Shown here: piece after piece, positions 9,174-17,896 of the stretch
Layout of the letters: each line of letters begins with the position of its first letter
Numbering within the stretch: the stretch's first letter is position 1
Origin: Bacteroidia bacterium
GTDB lineage: Bacteria; Bacteroidota; Bacteroidia; UKL13-3
Length of the DNA: 64,000 bases
NCBI GenBank assembly: GCA_021740845.1
Contig: JAIOYZ010000007.1
Coordinates: 62,001-126,000, forward strand
Direction of reading: 5' to 3'
Notes under the pieces: generated by a model
The model's input: the letters and a program-made list of their open reading frames with translations, nothing else
Databases searched by the model: none
Told to the model about the DNA's origin: nothing
Program-made: the position numbers and the translations under genes

Positions 9174-9881
9174 ATGAAATACAAACGCGTTCTATTAAAA
9201 CTAAGTGGCGAAGCATTGCTAGGTGAAATGCAATATGGTATTGATCCTAAAATTTTAGAACAATACGCACTGGATGTAAAATCAGTGGTGGACGCTGGAG
9301 TAGAGGTTGCGATTGTAATTGGTGGTGGCAACATTTTTAGAGGTGTTCAAGGTGTAGCTGGAGGATTAGTAGAAAGAGCTCAAGGAGATTATATGGGAAT
9401 GCTTGCAACTGTTATTAACAGCATGGCCTTACAAGGAGCTTTAGAAAAACTTGGCCTAAAATCTCGTTTACTTACTGCAATCCATATGGAACAAATTGCA
9501 GAACCCTTCATTAGAAGAAGGGCAATAAGGCATTTAGAAAAAGGCAGGGTTGTTATTTTTGGTGCAGGAACTGGGAATCCCTATTTTACAACAGATTCAG
9601 CTGCTGCTTTACGTTCGGTAGAAATTGATGCCAATTTAGTTCTTAAAGGTACCCGTGTGGATGGTATTTATACAGCTGATCCTGAGAAAGACAAGAATGC
9701 AGTTAGATTCGATAAAATTTCCTTTGAGGAAGTTTACGAAAGAGGACTAAATGTAATGGACATGACTGCAATTACGCTTTGCCAAGAAAACAAAATGCCA
9801 ATTGTGGTTTTTGACATGAATAAACAAGGAAATTTTCTTCGCGTATGTAATGGCGAGGATGTTGGTACAACCGTTAGCTAA
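9174..9881 (+). CDS. pyrH: UMP kinase (uridylate kinase)
   Basis: Phosphorylates UMP to UDP in pyrimidine nucleotide synthesis; hexameric amino-acid-kinase-fold enzyme. 235 aa, the usual length. Motifs: [10 protein letters not shown] at the N-terminus (phosphate-binding lysine), GGGNIFRG (UMP loop), [19 protein letters not shown] and the ATP-site segment [11 protein letters not shown]. It has its own promoter and terminates convergently with dxs, 8 bp away. The common pyrH-frr pairing is absent here. Confidence 0.97.
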   Translation: MKYKRVLLKLSGEALLGEMQYGIDPKILEQYALDVKSVVDAGVEVAIVIGGGNIFRGVQGVAGGLVERAQGDYMGMLATVINSMALQGALEKLGLKSRLLTAIHMEQIAEPFIRRRAIRHLEKGRVVIFGAGTGNPYFTTDSAAALRSVEIDANLVLKGTRVDGIYTADPEKDKNAVRFDKISFEEVYERGLNVMDMTAITLCQENKMPIVVFDMNKQGNFLRVCNGEDVGTTVS

Positions 9882-9889
9882 GCATTAGT

Positions 9890-11818
9890 TTATGCTTTTT
9901 GTCTAACCCCAAGAACAGATTTAACCATTCTTTGTATTCCTTTTGCGTCGAAACCACATTCGGCATATAATTCTGACTGTTCACCATGCTCTATAATTTT
10001 ATCAGGCATTCCCATTCTTACAACATTAGATTGGTAATGATGATCAGCCATAAACTCTAAAACAGCAGAACCAAATCCTCCTAAAATGGTTCCGTCTTCC
10101 ACGGTAACAATATGTTTAAATTTGTTGAATACCTCATGTAGGATTTCTTCGTCAAGAGGTTTTGCAAAACGCATATCATAATGTGCGCCATAAACGCCTT
10201 CTTTTTCTAATAAATTTAAAGCGGTTTGAGCCAAAATTCCTGCCGTTCCAAAAGATAAAATTGCAATATCATCCCCGTCTCGTAGCTTTCTGCCTTTACC
10301 AATTTCTATTTCAGCAAATGGTCTTTTCCAATCAATCATAACACCATTTCCCCTCGGATAACGAATTGAAAAAGGGCCAGCATTTTTTTCTAAGGTTGAG
10401 GTAAACATTAAATTTCTTAACTCTTCCTCGTTCATAGGTGCTGATACAACCATATTTGGTACACAACGCATAAAAGGAACATCAAGCATTCCATGATGAG
10501 TTGGTCCATCTGCGCCTGCTAATCCTGCTCTATCCATGCAAAAAACCACATGCAATTTTTGTAAGGCAACATCATGCACAACCTGGTCAAATGCCCTTTG
10601 CATAAAAGTTGAGTAAATATTGCAAAAAGGAATCATACCTTGAGTAGCTAGCCCGGCACTAAAAGTAACAGCATGTTGCTCTGCAATACCAACATCGAAA
10701 GCTCTGTCTGGCATTGCCTTCATCATAATATTCATACTGCTTCCTGAAGGCATTGCTGGCGTTACACCAACAATTTTCTCGTTTAACTCTGCCAATTCAA
10801 CCAAGGTATTTCCAAATACATCTTGAAATTTTGGGGGTTGTGGAACCAAAACTGGAACTTTAATTATCTCACCACTTACTTTGTCAAATAAACCTGGGGC
10901 ATGCCACTTTGTTTGGTCTTTTTCTGCTGGTGCAAAGCCCTTGCCTTTAACTGTAACACAATGTAATAACTTTGGTCCAGGAATTTTTTTAAGATCATTA
11001 AAAATTTTAACCATATGGTTTACATCATGCCCATCCACTGGTCCAAAATATCTAAATCCTAATGCCTCAAAAAGGTTGCTATGCCTCAACAATCCTCCTT
11101 TCAAAGTATCGTGAACTTTTGAAAGTATATCTTGTGAAATTTGACCAACCTTACTTAACCTATCTAAGGTTTTCCAAATATCATCTTTAAATTTATTATA
11201 GGTAGGTGATGTAGTAATATCCGTTAAATATTCTTTTAAGGCACCAACATTAGGATCAATAGACATACAATTATCGTTGAGAACAACAATAATATTAGCG
11301 TTTGCTACGCCTGCATGGTTTAAACCCTCGAAAGCCATACCTCCAGTTAACGCTCCATCTCCAATAACTGCAATATGCTGTTTATCATGCTCACCTTTTA
11401 ATTTGGAAGCAACTGCCATTCCAAGTGCAGCCGAAATAGAAGTGGACGAATGCCCAACTCCAAAAGAGTCATATTCACTCTCGGTTCTCTTAGGAAACCC
11501 TGAGATTCCTTTATACAACCTGTTAGTATGAAAAATATCTCTACGTCCCGTTAAAATTTTATGACCATATGCCTGATGTCCAACATCAAATATTAGTTGA
11601 TCAACAGGGGTATTAAAAGCATAATGTAGAGCCACAGTGAGTTCAACAACACCTAAACTTGCCCCAAAATGCCCCCCATAAACAGAAACAACATCAATAA
11701 TATATTGGCGTAATTCAGCACTAATTTTCACCAAATCTTCCTCAGCAACATTCCTTAAATCAGAAGGCAATAATATCTTTTCAAGATTTGGTCCAGGTAG
11801 AATTTTCATCTTTTGCAT
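9890..11818 (-). CDS. dxs: 1-deoxy-D-xylulose-5-phosphate synthase
   Basis: Thiamine-diphosphate enzyme that condenses pyruvate and glyceraldehyde-3-phosphate, the entry step of the MEP isoprenoid pathway. 642 aa. Seen: FDVGHQAYGHKILTGR, the ThDP motif beginning GDGALTGG and ending near NDNCMSI, the catalytic-Glu region DVGIAEQHAVTFSAG, and the transketolase C-domain with GxxDxxxxHG. Two in-frame ATGs exist (11818 and 11809); the upstream one is used here, and either gives a complete enzyme. It uses ThDP, whose precursor import may be served by the riboswitch-controlled receptor near 25 kb. Confidence 0.96.
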   Translation of the reverse strand: MQKMKILPGPNLEKILLPSDLRNVAEEDLVKISAELRQYIIDVVSVYGGHFGASLGVVELTVALHYAFNTPVDQLIFDVGHQAYGHKILTGRRDIFHTNRLYKGISGFPKRTESEYDSFGVGHSSTSISAALGMAVASKLKGEHDKQHIAVIGDGALTGGMAFEGLNHAGVANANIIVVLNDNCMSIDPNVGALKEYLTDITTSPTYNKFKDDIWKTLDRLSKVGQISQDILSKVHDTLKGGLLRHSNLFEALGFRYFGPVDGHDVNHMVKIFNDLKKIPGPKLLHCVTVKGKGFAPAEKDQTKWHAPGLFDKVSGEIIKVPVLVPQPPKFQDVFGNTLVELAELNEKIVGVTPAMPSGSSMNIMMKAMPDRAFDVGIAEQHAVTFSAGLATQGMIPFCNIYSTFMQRAFDQVVHDVALQKLHVVFCMDRAGLAGADGPTHHGMLDVPFMRCVPNMVVSAPMNEEELRNLMFTSTLEKNAGPFSIRYPRGNGVMIDWKRPFAEIEIGKGRKLRDGDDIAILSFGTAGILAQTALNLLEKEGVYGAHYDMRFAKPLDEEILHEVFNKFKHIVTVEDGTILGGFGSAVLEFMADHHYQSNVVRMGMPDKIIEHGEQSELYAECGFDAKGIQRMVKSVLGVRQKA

Positions 11819-11968
11819 ACAAGCGGGTTCGTTAAAAATAAATCAGGTTAATACCATATAACAATAAATAATTCTCTTGGTTTTTACCATGAAATAATCT
11901 GGGTAAAATTAAAGCATTTATACTAAAATATTATCCCAACGAACTAAACTTTATTTAATTGCCAGTTC

Positions 11969-12733
11969 TTATAACCTAGCCTCACTAACTATCAAATCTT
12001 TGGGATGAATAGAAAGAACAGGAATTGTAGAATTTTTAACCATCTGCTGGCTGTACTTTCCTGAAAAGAAGGAAGTAAGATTGGCCTCTTGTTCTGTCAT
12101 AATTACAATCATCCCACCATTAATTTCAACAGAGTATTCCAAAACTTGCTGTGTAGGGTTCCCGCCTAATCTCAACTCAGAAAAAACAGAAACACCTTTT
12201 TCTTCAATATTATTCGTTACCTGACGGATATAATTATTAATCAATACCTCACTGTCTTTACTTTTATCATTAGATACCCCTAAAACATAAATTGCACCAC
12301 CAAAAGCCTTAGCCATCGAAATGGCATATGGAACTTTTTGACGTGTTTCAAAACTTGTATCAATTGGAACAATAATTTTGCTAAAATTATATCCACCCTT
12401 GTTACATGGAATTGTTAAAACCATTCTTTCTATATGGTCTATTAACTTATTTGCTTCTTGAGGAGTAACCAAACCTAAATTAGGATCTGTCATCGTTAAT
12501 GGTAGCAAAACCAAATCACTTTCCGAAGCAACAAATGCTTTAGCTATATCCTTAACTGAGGCTAAAGTTTCAATTGCAAACCCTGGAGGAATTCCACCCC
12601 TTTCCTCTCCATTCAGGTAAACAACCACTTTGGACCGAAAATAGGCCTGCAGTTTTTCTGCAATTTGTATTGGAATATTGCAAGAATTTGCATCTTTTAA
12701 TGCTACACAAAAATTCGATATTGAAATTGCCAT
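11969..12733 (-). CDS. Universal stress protein family protein, 254 aa
   Basis: The C-terminal half (from about residue 115) matches a UspA domain: NFSKIIVPIDTSFETRQKV at the start, the mid-domain GAIYVLGVSND, and a closing NSTIPVLSIHP. The usual nucleotide-binding G-x2-G-x9-G(S/T) is replaced by MTEQEANLTSFFSGKYSQQ, so ATP binding is uncertain. The N-terminal half also has alternating strand/helix character, consistent with a tandem, diverged Usp repeat. No operon partner is evident: 186 bp separate it from the upstream gene and 150 bp from dxs. Confidence 0.75.
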   Translation of the reverse strand: MAISISNFCVALKDANSCNIPIQIAEKLQAYFRSKVVVYLNGEERGGIPPGFAIETLASVKDIAKAFVASESDLVLLPLTMTDPNLGLVTPQEANKLIDHIERMVLTIPCNKGGYNFSKIIVPIDTSFETRQKVPYAISMAKAFGGAIYVLGVSNDKSKDSEVLINNYIRQVTNNIEEKGVSVFSELRLGGNPTQQVLEYSVEINGGMIVIMTEQEANLTSFFSGKYSQQMVKNSTIPVLSIHPKDLIVSEARL

Positions 12734-12919
12734 ATGACTTAAATTTGATACAATATATCAAAATAAATTAATAAAAAAATAAATTCATAGCTTTTCTGAA
12801 CAAATAATCCAAATAAATAACCTGATAATTCATTTTTTTAAATAAATATTAAGAAATTATAAAACCTAGAAAAAAATTATGTAGAAGAAAATCAAGAAAA
12901 ATTGCCACAAAACAAATAT

Positions 12920-13702
12920 TTACCTTCCAGTAAAATTTGCTTTTCTCTTTTCAACAAAAGCAGTTACACCTTCATGGTAATCTTCACTTCTACCAGCAAT
13001 CTCTTGACAAAAAGCCTCATATTCTAACATAGTATCCAAATCGCTAGAAAAGGATTTATTCAACATTTTCTTCATTAAACCGATTGCTTTTGTAGGGGCG
13101 GTGGAGTAATAATCAGCAACCTTATTAACTTCAGTGTCTAATTCCTCCAATTTAACTACTTTGTTTATCATACCCCAATCAGCAGCTTGTTGAGCACTAA
13201 CCTTTGAACCTAAAGTAGCTAATTCAAAAGCTCGTGCCGAACCAATCAAACGAGGTAAAAAATAAGAAGAGCCTGAATCTAATACTAGACCAACATTTAC
13301 AAAGACCTCAATTAGACTGGCATTCTCAGAAGCATAAATCAAATCACAAGCCAATGCTAAAGAACAACCAGCCCCAGCTGCAACACCGTTTAGTTTACAA
13401 ACTACTGGAATCGGTAAATTTCTAATCGCTTTAATCATAGGATTGTATCGTTTGTACAAACTTTCACTTAAACTCCTATTTTTACTTCCTGATATCGACT
13501 TCAAATCTTGGCCACTACAAAACGCTTTACCGGCACCGGTAATAATTAAAACCCTAATAGATTTATCCTTAGCAGTTTTCTTTAATGCATCGTTAACATC
13601 GCTGCTTAACTGCTCGTTAAAGGCATTATAAACATCTGGTCTATTAAGTGTAAGAGTTGCTACACCATTATTTACATCAAATAAAATAGTTTCGTAATTC
13701 AT
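12920..13702 (-). CDS. Enoyl-CoA hydratase/isomerase family protein, PaaG-like
   Basis: Crotonase-fold protein, 260 aa. Seen: NGVATLTLNRPDVYNAF, the oxyanion-hole regions GAGKAFCSGQDLK and LNGVAAGAGCSLALACDL, and the PaaG-style EVFVNVGLVLDSGSSYFLPRL. This last carries Asp rather than a hydratase Glu at the usual position, as in 1,2-epoxyphenylacetyl-CoA isomerases. The C-terminal helix ending FVEKRKANFTGR is standard. Family members act on CoA esters in fatty-acid or phenylacetate catabolism. A 3-hydroxyacyl-CoA dehydrogenase lies 3 kb away on the same strand, but no other paa genes are in the window, so the exact substrate is unproven. Confidence 0.85.
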   Translation of the reverse strand: MNYETILFDVNNGVATLTLNRPDVYNAFNEQLSSDVNDALKKTAKDKSIRVLIITGAGKAFCSGQDLKSISGSKNRSLSESLYKRYNPMIKAIRNLPIPVVCKLNGVAAGAGCSLALACDLIYASENASLIEVFVNVGLVLDSGSSYFLPRLIGSARAFELATLGSKVSAQQAADWGMINKVVKLEELDTEVNKVADYYSTAPTKAIGLMKKMLNKSFSSDLDTMLEYEAFCQEIAGRSEDYHEGVTAFVEKRKANFTGR

Positions 13703-13714
13703 ATAATTAGTTAT

Positions 13715-14341
13715 TTAAAAATTGTAATATGATAAATTTAATATTATAAACATAAACGCAAAACCCAAAACAAAACCTGAATAAATTTGCTGTGGATAAT
13801 GAGCCTGCAAACTAACACGAGCTGAACCAACAAGTCCACTAAAAATGATAGCTATAAACAATAATGCACGTAAATCTGAGAATCCAATAAAACCAATCAT
13901 TGCTATCATTCCACAAAAGGCTCCTAGGGTAGCCATATGTATACTAATCTTATTGAAATAATTAATAATTAAAACTCCCAAAATTATTGCACCGCAAGCA
14001 ATTAAATATCCCAGTATCAATGGATGAGTAGTAGGAGTCTTCAAAAAATTATAATAATTAAAAATATATAAAGAAAAGGTAATCAAATATGGCACATGTC
14101 TTTCTTCCTTTGTCCTTAATGTTAAACTCCTTATATTGCCAATTAGCCTCATAGCAACAACTAAAATCAACGGAATAATACTTGTTGAAATAAAAATAAA
14201 AGTAATATAGAACCATTGAATCCTTTCCGGCATTCCGTGACTAAGAGTTGGATTAAGTTGAAATAATAAGTACAAACACAAAAGGTTTATAAATACTGGA
14301 TGAGCCAGCACAGAAAAGAAGTTGGCTATGCCCTTATTCAT
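13715..14341 (-). CDS. PAP2-like integral membrane protein, 208 aa
   Basis: About six hydrophobic segments. Near the C-terminus SARVSLQAHYPQQIYSGFVLG resembles the last phosphatase motif of PAP2 lipid phosphatases (S-R-x5-H-x3-D/Q). The segment KISIHMATLGAFCG could be the preceding S/G-H element. The first KxxxxxxRP motif is not clear, so activity is uncertain. It lies 5 bp downstream of ridA and 12 bp upstream of the enoyl-CoA hydratase gene, all on the minus strand, suggesting one transcript. Confidence 0.6.
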   Translation of the reverse strand: MNKGIANFFSVLAHPVFINLLCLYLLFQLNPTLSHGMPERIQWFYITFIFISTSIIPLILVVAMRLIGNIRSLTLRTKEERHVPYLITFSLYIFNYYNFLKTPTTHPLILGYLIACGAIILGVLIINYFNKISIHMATLGAFCGMIAMIGFIGFSDLRALLFIAIIFSGLVGSARVSLQAHYPQQIYSGFVLGFAFMFIILNLSYYNF

Positions 14342-14346
14342 AAACT

Positions 14347-14727
14347 TTAGCTTACAGCGATTACACTAATTTCAACATTAGCATTTAAAGGTAGTTTTAC
14401 CACTTGAACAGTTTCTCTAGCAGGAAAATTAGAGAAAAAATAACTTCCGTAAACTTCATTGATGGCAGCAAAATCCCCTAGATTAACACAAAATATTGTG
14501 GATTTTACAACATTATTAAAGTCCATACCAGCTTCACCAAGAATAGCTTGAAGATTCTCCATTACTTTTTTTGTCTCTAACTTAATATCTCCCATAACCA
14601 TTTCTCCTGTATGTGCATCCTTTGGAACTTGGCCACTTATATACAAAGTCCCATTTACTAAAACTGCATGACTATAAGGCCCAATTGGTTCAGGCGCATT
14701 CTTACTTGTAATAATTTTCTTTTCCAT
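14347..14727 (-). CDS. ridA: RidA family reactive-intermediate deaminase
   Basis: Hydrolyses reactive enamines/imines such as 2-aminoacrylate. 126 aa, the standard length. Signature segments: APEPIGPYSHAVLVNGTLYISGQ near the N-terminus, the middle part with MENLQAILGEAGMDFNNVVK, and PARETVQVVKLPLNANVEI, which contains the conserved active-site Arg. It is the first gene of a likely three-gene minus-strand unit with the PAP2-like protein and the enoyl-CoA hydratase. Confidence 0.95.
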   Translation of the reverse strand: MEKKIITSKNAPEPIGPYSHAVLVNGTLYISGQVPKDAHTGEMVMGDIKLETKKVMENLQAILGEAGMDFNNVVKSTIFCVNLGDFAAINEVYGSYFFSNFPARETVQVVKLPLNANVEISVIAVS

Positions 14728-14776
14728 GATTGTTGGCTTGTTATATTTGTTAGGTTAAAAAGTTGAGACTGCGAAT

Positions 14777-15454
14777 ATGAAAATTTTGGCGAGAGGTTCA
14801 AAGAACCGAATAAAAGAATTGAAAGAAAAATTGCAAAATGTGGCTTGCGACCTGGTTAGCGTGGACCATGATGATCTGTTTAGTAAAAATATTCACGACT
14901 TTGATGTCATTTTTGACCTCAAATTTGATGAAAAAAGTGAACAACTCCACTATTTTGCTGGATTAAAAAGTATCCCTGTTTTTGTTTGTGCTGTAAAACA
15001 ACAACTAGCGAAAGCACAATTTGATTTTGGGAGAAAAATCGAATGTCATTTATTTGGTATCAATTCACTACCAACATTTATAAATAGGTCTCTTGTAGAA
15101 ATATCCATTTTAAACAATGCGGATTATCAAATTTTAGATGATCTAATGAAAAAATTCAATTGGGAATATAAGGTCGTTGAGGATAGAGTTGGTATGGTAA
15201 CTCCAAGAATTATTTTTATGATAATTAATGAGGCGTGTTATACTCTTCAGGAAGGAACTGCAACCAAAGAAGATATAGATATAAGTATGAAACTTGGCAC
15301 TAATTATCCATTTGGTCCCTTTGAATGGGCTAATTTAATTGGCATCAAGCATGTATATGAAACTTTGGAAGCGATATATCAAGATACCCATGATGAACGC
15401 TATAAAATCTGTCCTTTGCTTAAAACCAAATATTTAAAGGGAGAGGAATTTTAA
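14777..15454 (+). CDS. 3-hydroxyacyl-CoA dehydrogenase family protein with degenerate N-terminal domain, 225 aa
   Basis: The second half (from about residue 125) is a recognisable 3-HCDH C-terminal domain: VEDRVGMVTPRIIFMIINEA, then SMKLGTNYPFGPFEW with the conserved N-Y-P-x-G-P. The N-terminal ~120 residues replace the ~180-residue NAD-binding Rossmann fold and lack a GxGxxG loop; the start reads MKILARGSKNRIKELK. It may therefore be non-catalytic or a dimerisation/substrate-binding partner. A complete 3-HCDH is encoded 1.1 kb away on the other strand. A -7-like TATATTTG lies at 14742-14749, about 27 bases before the ATG. Transcription is divergent from ridA. Confidence 0.75.
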   Translation: MKILARGSKNRIKELKEKLQNVACDLVSVDHDDLFSKNIHDFDVIFDLKFDEKSEQLHYFAGLKSIPVFVCAVKQQLAKAQFDFGRKIECHLFGINSLPTFINRSLVEISILNNADYQILDDLMKKFNWEYKVVEDRVGMVTPRIIFMIINEACYTLQEGTATKEDIDISMKLGTNYPFGPFEWANLIGIKHVYETLEAIYQDTHDERYKICPLLKTKYLKGEEF

Positions 15455-15456
15455 TC

Positions 15457-15963
15457 CTAAAAAGGAGTGTTTCTAACGTATAAGGTTTTACCTGATTGGA
15501 AAACATAATATTGCCTTAAAGGTCTGTCAGCTAAACCCTCTAATTGATAACCAGTACTTGCTAAAAACTTGGAGTTACAACAAGGACTAAATTTCCCCCC
15601 AACTCCTGTAAATTGACCACACCTAAAATACAAAGTGGAACTGTCAACACTTACATAACTGCAGCTACTATCAACTTTATAAGGGCAGGATCTATCAAAA
15701 GCAACATATTGATCTGGCCCAGAAAACCCTGTATTGTAAACCACTACACCTCTTTGTTTATATCCTTGGTTTTTTTCATAAACATATCCATTCGGGAAAT
15801 TTAAATCTGCATATAATGGCAAATCCATATTAATGGAAAAATCTACATTTACTGGAGTAAAAAAATCAAGATTAGCCACGTTCTTTGAGTCTTTTTTACA
15901 ATTATTAAAACTAATAACTGCTACAAATAACAAAGGCAAAAACATTTTTTTTTTCAATTTCAT
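15457..15963 (-). CDS. Rieske-like lipoprotein lacking the histidine ligands, 168 aa
   Basis: The lipoprotein signal peptide ends in SFNNCKKD, with Cys22 as the probable lipidation site, so it is envelope-anchored. The C-terminal half follows the pattern of Rieske-fold lipoproteins common in Bacteroidota: YVAFDRSCPYKVDSSC, then FRCGQFTGVGGKFSPCCNSKF, then LADRPLRQYYVF. A true Rieske [2Fe-2S] site needs two Cys-x-His motifs; here the histidines are missing and several cysteines remain, so cluster binding as in Rieske proteins is unlikely. It converges with the upstream plus-strand gene (2 bp gap). Assignment rests on pattern resemblance only. Confidence 0.55.
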   Translation of the reverse strand: MKLKKKMFLPLLFVAVISFNNCKKDSKNVANLDFFTPVNVDFSINMDLPLYADLNFPNGYVYEKNQGYKQRGVVVYNTGFSGPDQYVAFDRSCPYKVDSSCSYVSVDSSTLYFRCGQFTGVGGKFSPCCNSKFLASTGYQLEGLADRPLRQYYVFQSGKTLYVRNTPF

Positions 15964-15979
15964 ATTATCCTATTTTTTC

Positions 15980-15989
15980 GGTTTGAACC
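15980..15989 (+). repeat. GGTTTGAACC motif copy (intergenic)
   Basis: Exact copy 26 bases after the stop of the GNAT gene (minus strand) and just upstream of the Rieske-like gene. Flanks are TTTTTTC / AACG. Confidence 0.8.
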
Positions 15990-16014
15990 AACGAATTCAA
16001 ATTATTTAAATCCC

Positions 16015-16527
16015 TTAATTTTTTAACACCTTTTCCATTAATGTAACATCTAAATAGGAACAAAACTTATGCCCTACTTCATGCATTACTCCAACCAAAC
16101 TAAAACCATTTCTTATGTGCAAATTTATACTCGTTTCGTTACCTTGAGTAATCCTTGATAATAAATAATGTAACCCTAGGCTTTCGGATAGAGAAACTAA
16201 TTCAGCAAACAATATACTACCTACTCCCATATCCCTAAATTCTTGGTGAACATAAATTGAAACCTCTGCTGTACCATCATAAGCCGCTCTATCACTCCAT
16301 TTACTTAAAGAGGCCCACGCAACAACTTTCCCTTCAAAACAAGCAACTAAAACTGGATGCTTTTTACCATGCTGATTTAGCCAAACAATTCTATCCTCAA
16401 TTGATTTAATTTCGGTATCAAACGTGGCTACGCCATTTGTTATAGCTTCATTATAAATATCTGTAATAGCTGCTACATCGCTTAAACCAGCATTTCTGAT
16501 TTGCAATTCACTTATGTCAATACGCAT
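16015..16527 (-). CDS. GNAT family N-acetyltransferase, phosphinothricin/L-amino-acid acetyltransferase-like
   Basis: 170 aa, close to the Pat/MnaT subfamily. The N-terminal IRNAGLSDVAAITDIYNEAI, the acidic FDTEIKS and the acetyl-CoA-binding turn YVHQEFRDMGVGSILFAEL are typical, followed by HIRNGFSLVGVMHEVGHKF. Members acetylate the amino group of small substrates such as methionine sulfone or phosphinothricin. The natural substrate here is unknown. Its ATG lies 11 bp inside the end of the 3-hydroxyacyl-CoA dehydrogenase gene, so translation is probably coupled. Confidence 0.9.
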   Translation of the reverse strand: MRIDISELQIRNAGLSDVAAITDIYNEAITNGVATFDTEIKSIEDRIVWLNQHGKKHPVLVACFEGKVVAWASLSKWSDRAAYDGTAEVSIYVHQEFRDMGVGSILFAELVSLSESLGLHYLLSRITQGNETSINLHIRNGFSLVGVMHEVGHKFCSYLDVTLMEKVLKN

Positions 16528-17365
16528 AAAACCCTTTTTTCGATTTTTTTCCGTTCATTCCTGCATCAACTTTTTGTTGTTGAATTCTACTTGGTCGAAA
16601 TTTACCATCCTGATGAAACAGATTAAAAACACTATTGGTGACAGAAAAATTAGTGTCCACTCCTATCAAATCCATTAATCTAAATGGACCCATTTTAAAA
16701 CCAGAACTTTCCATCAATTGATCAATAGTTTCAAAACTAGCCACATTCTCTTCTAATACTTTTAAACCTTCAACATAAAAATGACGTGCAACCCTATTTA
16801 CAATAAAACCAGGAGCATCATTTGCCATTACACAGGTTTTTCCCATCCCCTCAATAAGTTGTTTACAAGTTTGTGCTACCACTAAATCTGTTTGAACCCC
16901 ACTAATTATTTCTACAAGTTTCATTATGGGTGCAGGATTGAAAAAATGAATCCCAACGACTCTTTCTGGAAATGGAATTTTAGCGGCAATTTGAGTTACT
17001 GGAATAGATGAAGTATTAGTTGCCAAAATTGTGTCCTCGCCATTTATTGCCGCAACAGATTGAAAAAACTGATGCTTTACATCTAATCTTTCAACAACTG
17101 CCTCAATAATTAAATCGGCAACCAAATCAGCAATATTAGAGGTATACTTTATTAGAGATTGTATCTTCTCACTTTGAATAATATCAATCTTTTGCTTTTC
17201 TACCAAATATTGAAGGGACTTTGAAATAGCTAATTTTGCTTTCTCCAGCATTTCAGAATTTATGTCGAACAATATTGTATTAAAGCCCGAACTTGCGGTA
17301 ACTTGAGCAATTCCACTCCCCATTGTTCCCGCTCCAGCAATCGCAATAGTATTTATTTTTTTCAT
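16517..17365 (-). CDS. 3-hydroxyacyl-CoA (3-hydroxybutyryl-CoA) dehydrogenase
   Basis: NAD-dependent oxidation of 3-hydroxyacyl-CoA; about 282 aa. The N-terminal Rossmann motif IAGAGTMGSGIAQV is followed by ATNTSSIPVTQIA and the catalytic-His region VGIHFFNPAPIMKLVEI. The C-terminal domain has NDAPGFIVNRVARHFYVEGLKVL and GPFRLMDLIGVD. I start it at ATG 17365; the frame extends to a TTG at 17389, but ATG followed by MKKINTIAIAGAG fits the family. It ends FYAY, typical of PaaH/FadB-like single-domain enzymes. Overlaps the GNAT gene by 11 bp and is divergent from the IscA-type gene. Confidence 0.92.
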   Translation of the reverse strand: MKKINTIAIAGAGTMGSGIAQVTASSGFNTILFDINSEMLEKAKLAISKSLQYLVEKQKIDIIQSEKIQSLIKYTSNIADLVADLIIEAVVERLDVKHQFFQSVAAINGEDTILATNTSSIPVTQIAAKIPFPERVVGIHFFNPAPIMKLVEIISGVQTDLVVAQTCKQLIEGMGKTCVMANDAPGFIVNRVARHFYVEGLKVLEENVASFETIDQLMESSGFKMGPFRLMDLIGVDTNFSVTNSVFNLFHQDGKFRPSRIQQQKVDAGMNGKKSKKGFYAY

Positions 17366-17414
17366 GTTCAATTGATTAATCCTTGTCAAATTTACTGAAA
17401 ATCTGTACAGGTCC

Positions 17415-17447
17415 TTGCACGTGTATGAATTTTATAGTGTAATTTTG
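17415..17447 (+). promoter_or_regulatory. Promoter of the IscA-type gene
   Basis: -33 TTG at 17415-17417 and -7 TAATTTTG at 17440-17447. The 22-base spacer is slightly long. Predicted leader is about 13 bases. Confidence 0.45.
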
Positions 17448-17466
17448 TAGTTCAATCCTGTTAAAC

Positions 17467-17793
17467 ATGATTACAGTTAGTGAAAAAGCAAAGACAAGAA
17501 TTGCTCAATTAATGGTAGAGCAAAATTACGATAACACATTTTTCTTAAGAGTTGGTGTGGAAAGTGGTGGATGCTCCGGATTATCCTATAAATTAGATTT
17601 TGACAACCAATCTAAATCAGACGATGAAACCTTTGACGACAATGGAGTAAAAGTTGTAACAGACAAACGTTCAGTTCTTTATTTGTTTGGAACCGAATTA
17701 GACTTTACAGATGGTTTAAATGGAAAAGGATTTACTTTCAACAATCCAAACGCCTCACGTACTTGTAGTTGTGGTGAAAGTTTCTCTGTTTGA
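17467..17793 (+). CDS. IscA/ErpA-type iron-sulfur cluster carrier
   Basis: A-type Fe-S assembly/carrier protein, 108 aa. The three conserved cysteines are present: one in ESGGCSGLSY and two in the C-terminal CSCGESF. The segment FNNPNASRTC is also characteristic. A-type carriers receive clusters from a scaffold and pass them to apo-enzymes. It stands alone, with no suf or isc genes nearby. IscA, SufA and ErpA cannot be told apart from sequence alone. Confidence 0.93.
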   Translation: MITVSEKAKTRIAQLMVEQNYDNTFFLRVGVESGGCSGLSYKLDFDNQSKSDDETFDDNGVKVVTDKRSVLYLFGTELDFTDGLNGKGFTFNNPNASRTCSCGESFSV

Positions 17794-17813
17794 GGATAAT
17801 TTTTTTTCTAACT

Positions 17814-17843
17814 TTTGATTTTATTCACAAATACCTATATTTG
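17814..17843 (+). promoter_or_regulatory. rpsT promoter
   Basis: -33 TTTG at 17814-17817 and -7 TATATTTG at 17836-17843, with an 18-base spacer. The leader of about 46 bases before rpsT is long enough for S20 autoregulation, but I see no defined structure in it. Confidence 0.65.
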
Positions 17844-17896
17844 CCCTCCCTTTTAAGGACACTTATCAGGAAATATAAAAGAAAAGTAATTAGAAA

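Noticed and set aside
11286-11330. GGTTTAAACC, a variant of the repeated motif, near 11320 within dxs
   Set aside because: Differs at the central base and encodes a conserved stretch of the enzyme; not counted as a copy.
14793-14810. GGTTCAAAGAACC near the start of the 3-HCDH-like gene
   Set aside because: Shares only part of the motif core and has an altered second half; not counted.
12920-17365. A complete phenylacetate degradation cluster
   Set aside because: Only PaaG-like and 3-hydroxyacyl-CoA dehydrogenase genes are present, interleaved with unrelated genes; no paaABCDE, paaK or paaZ is seen.
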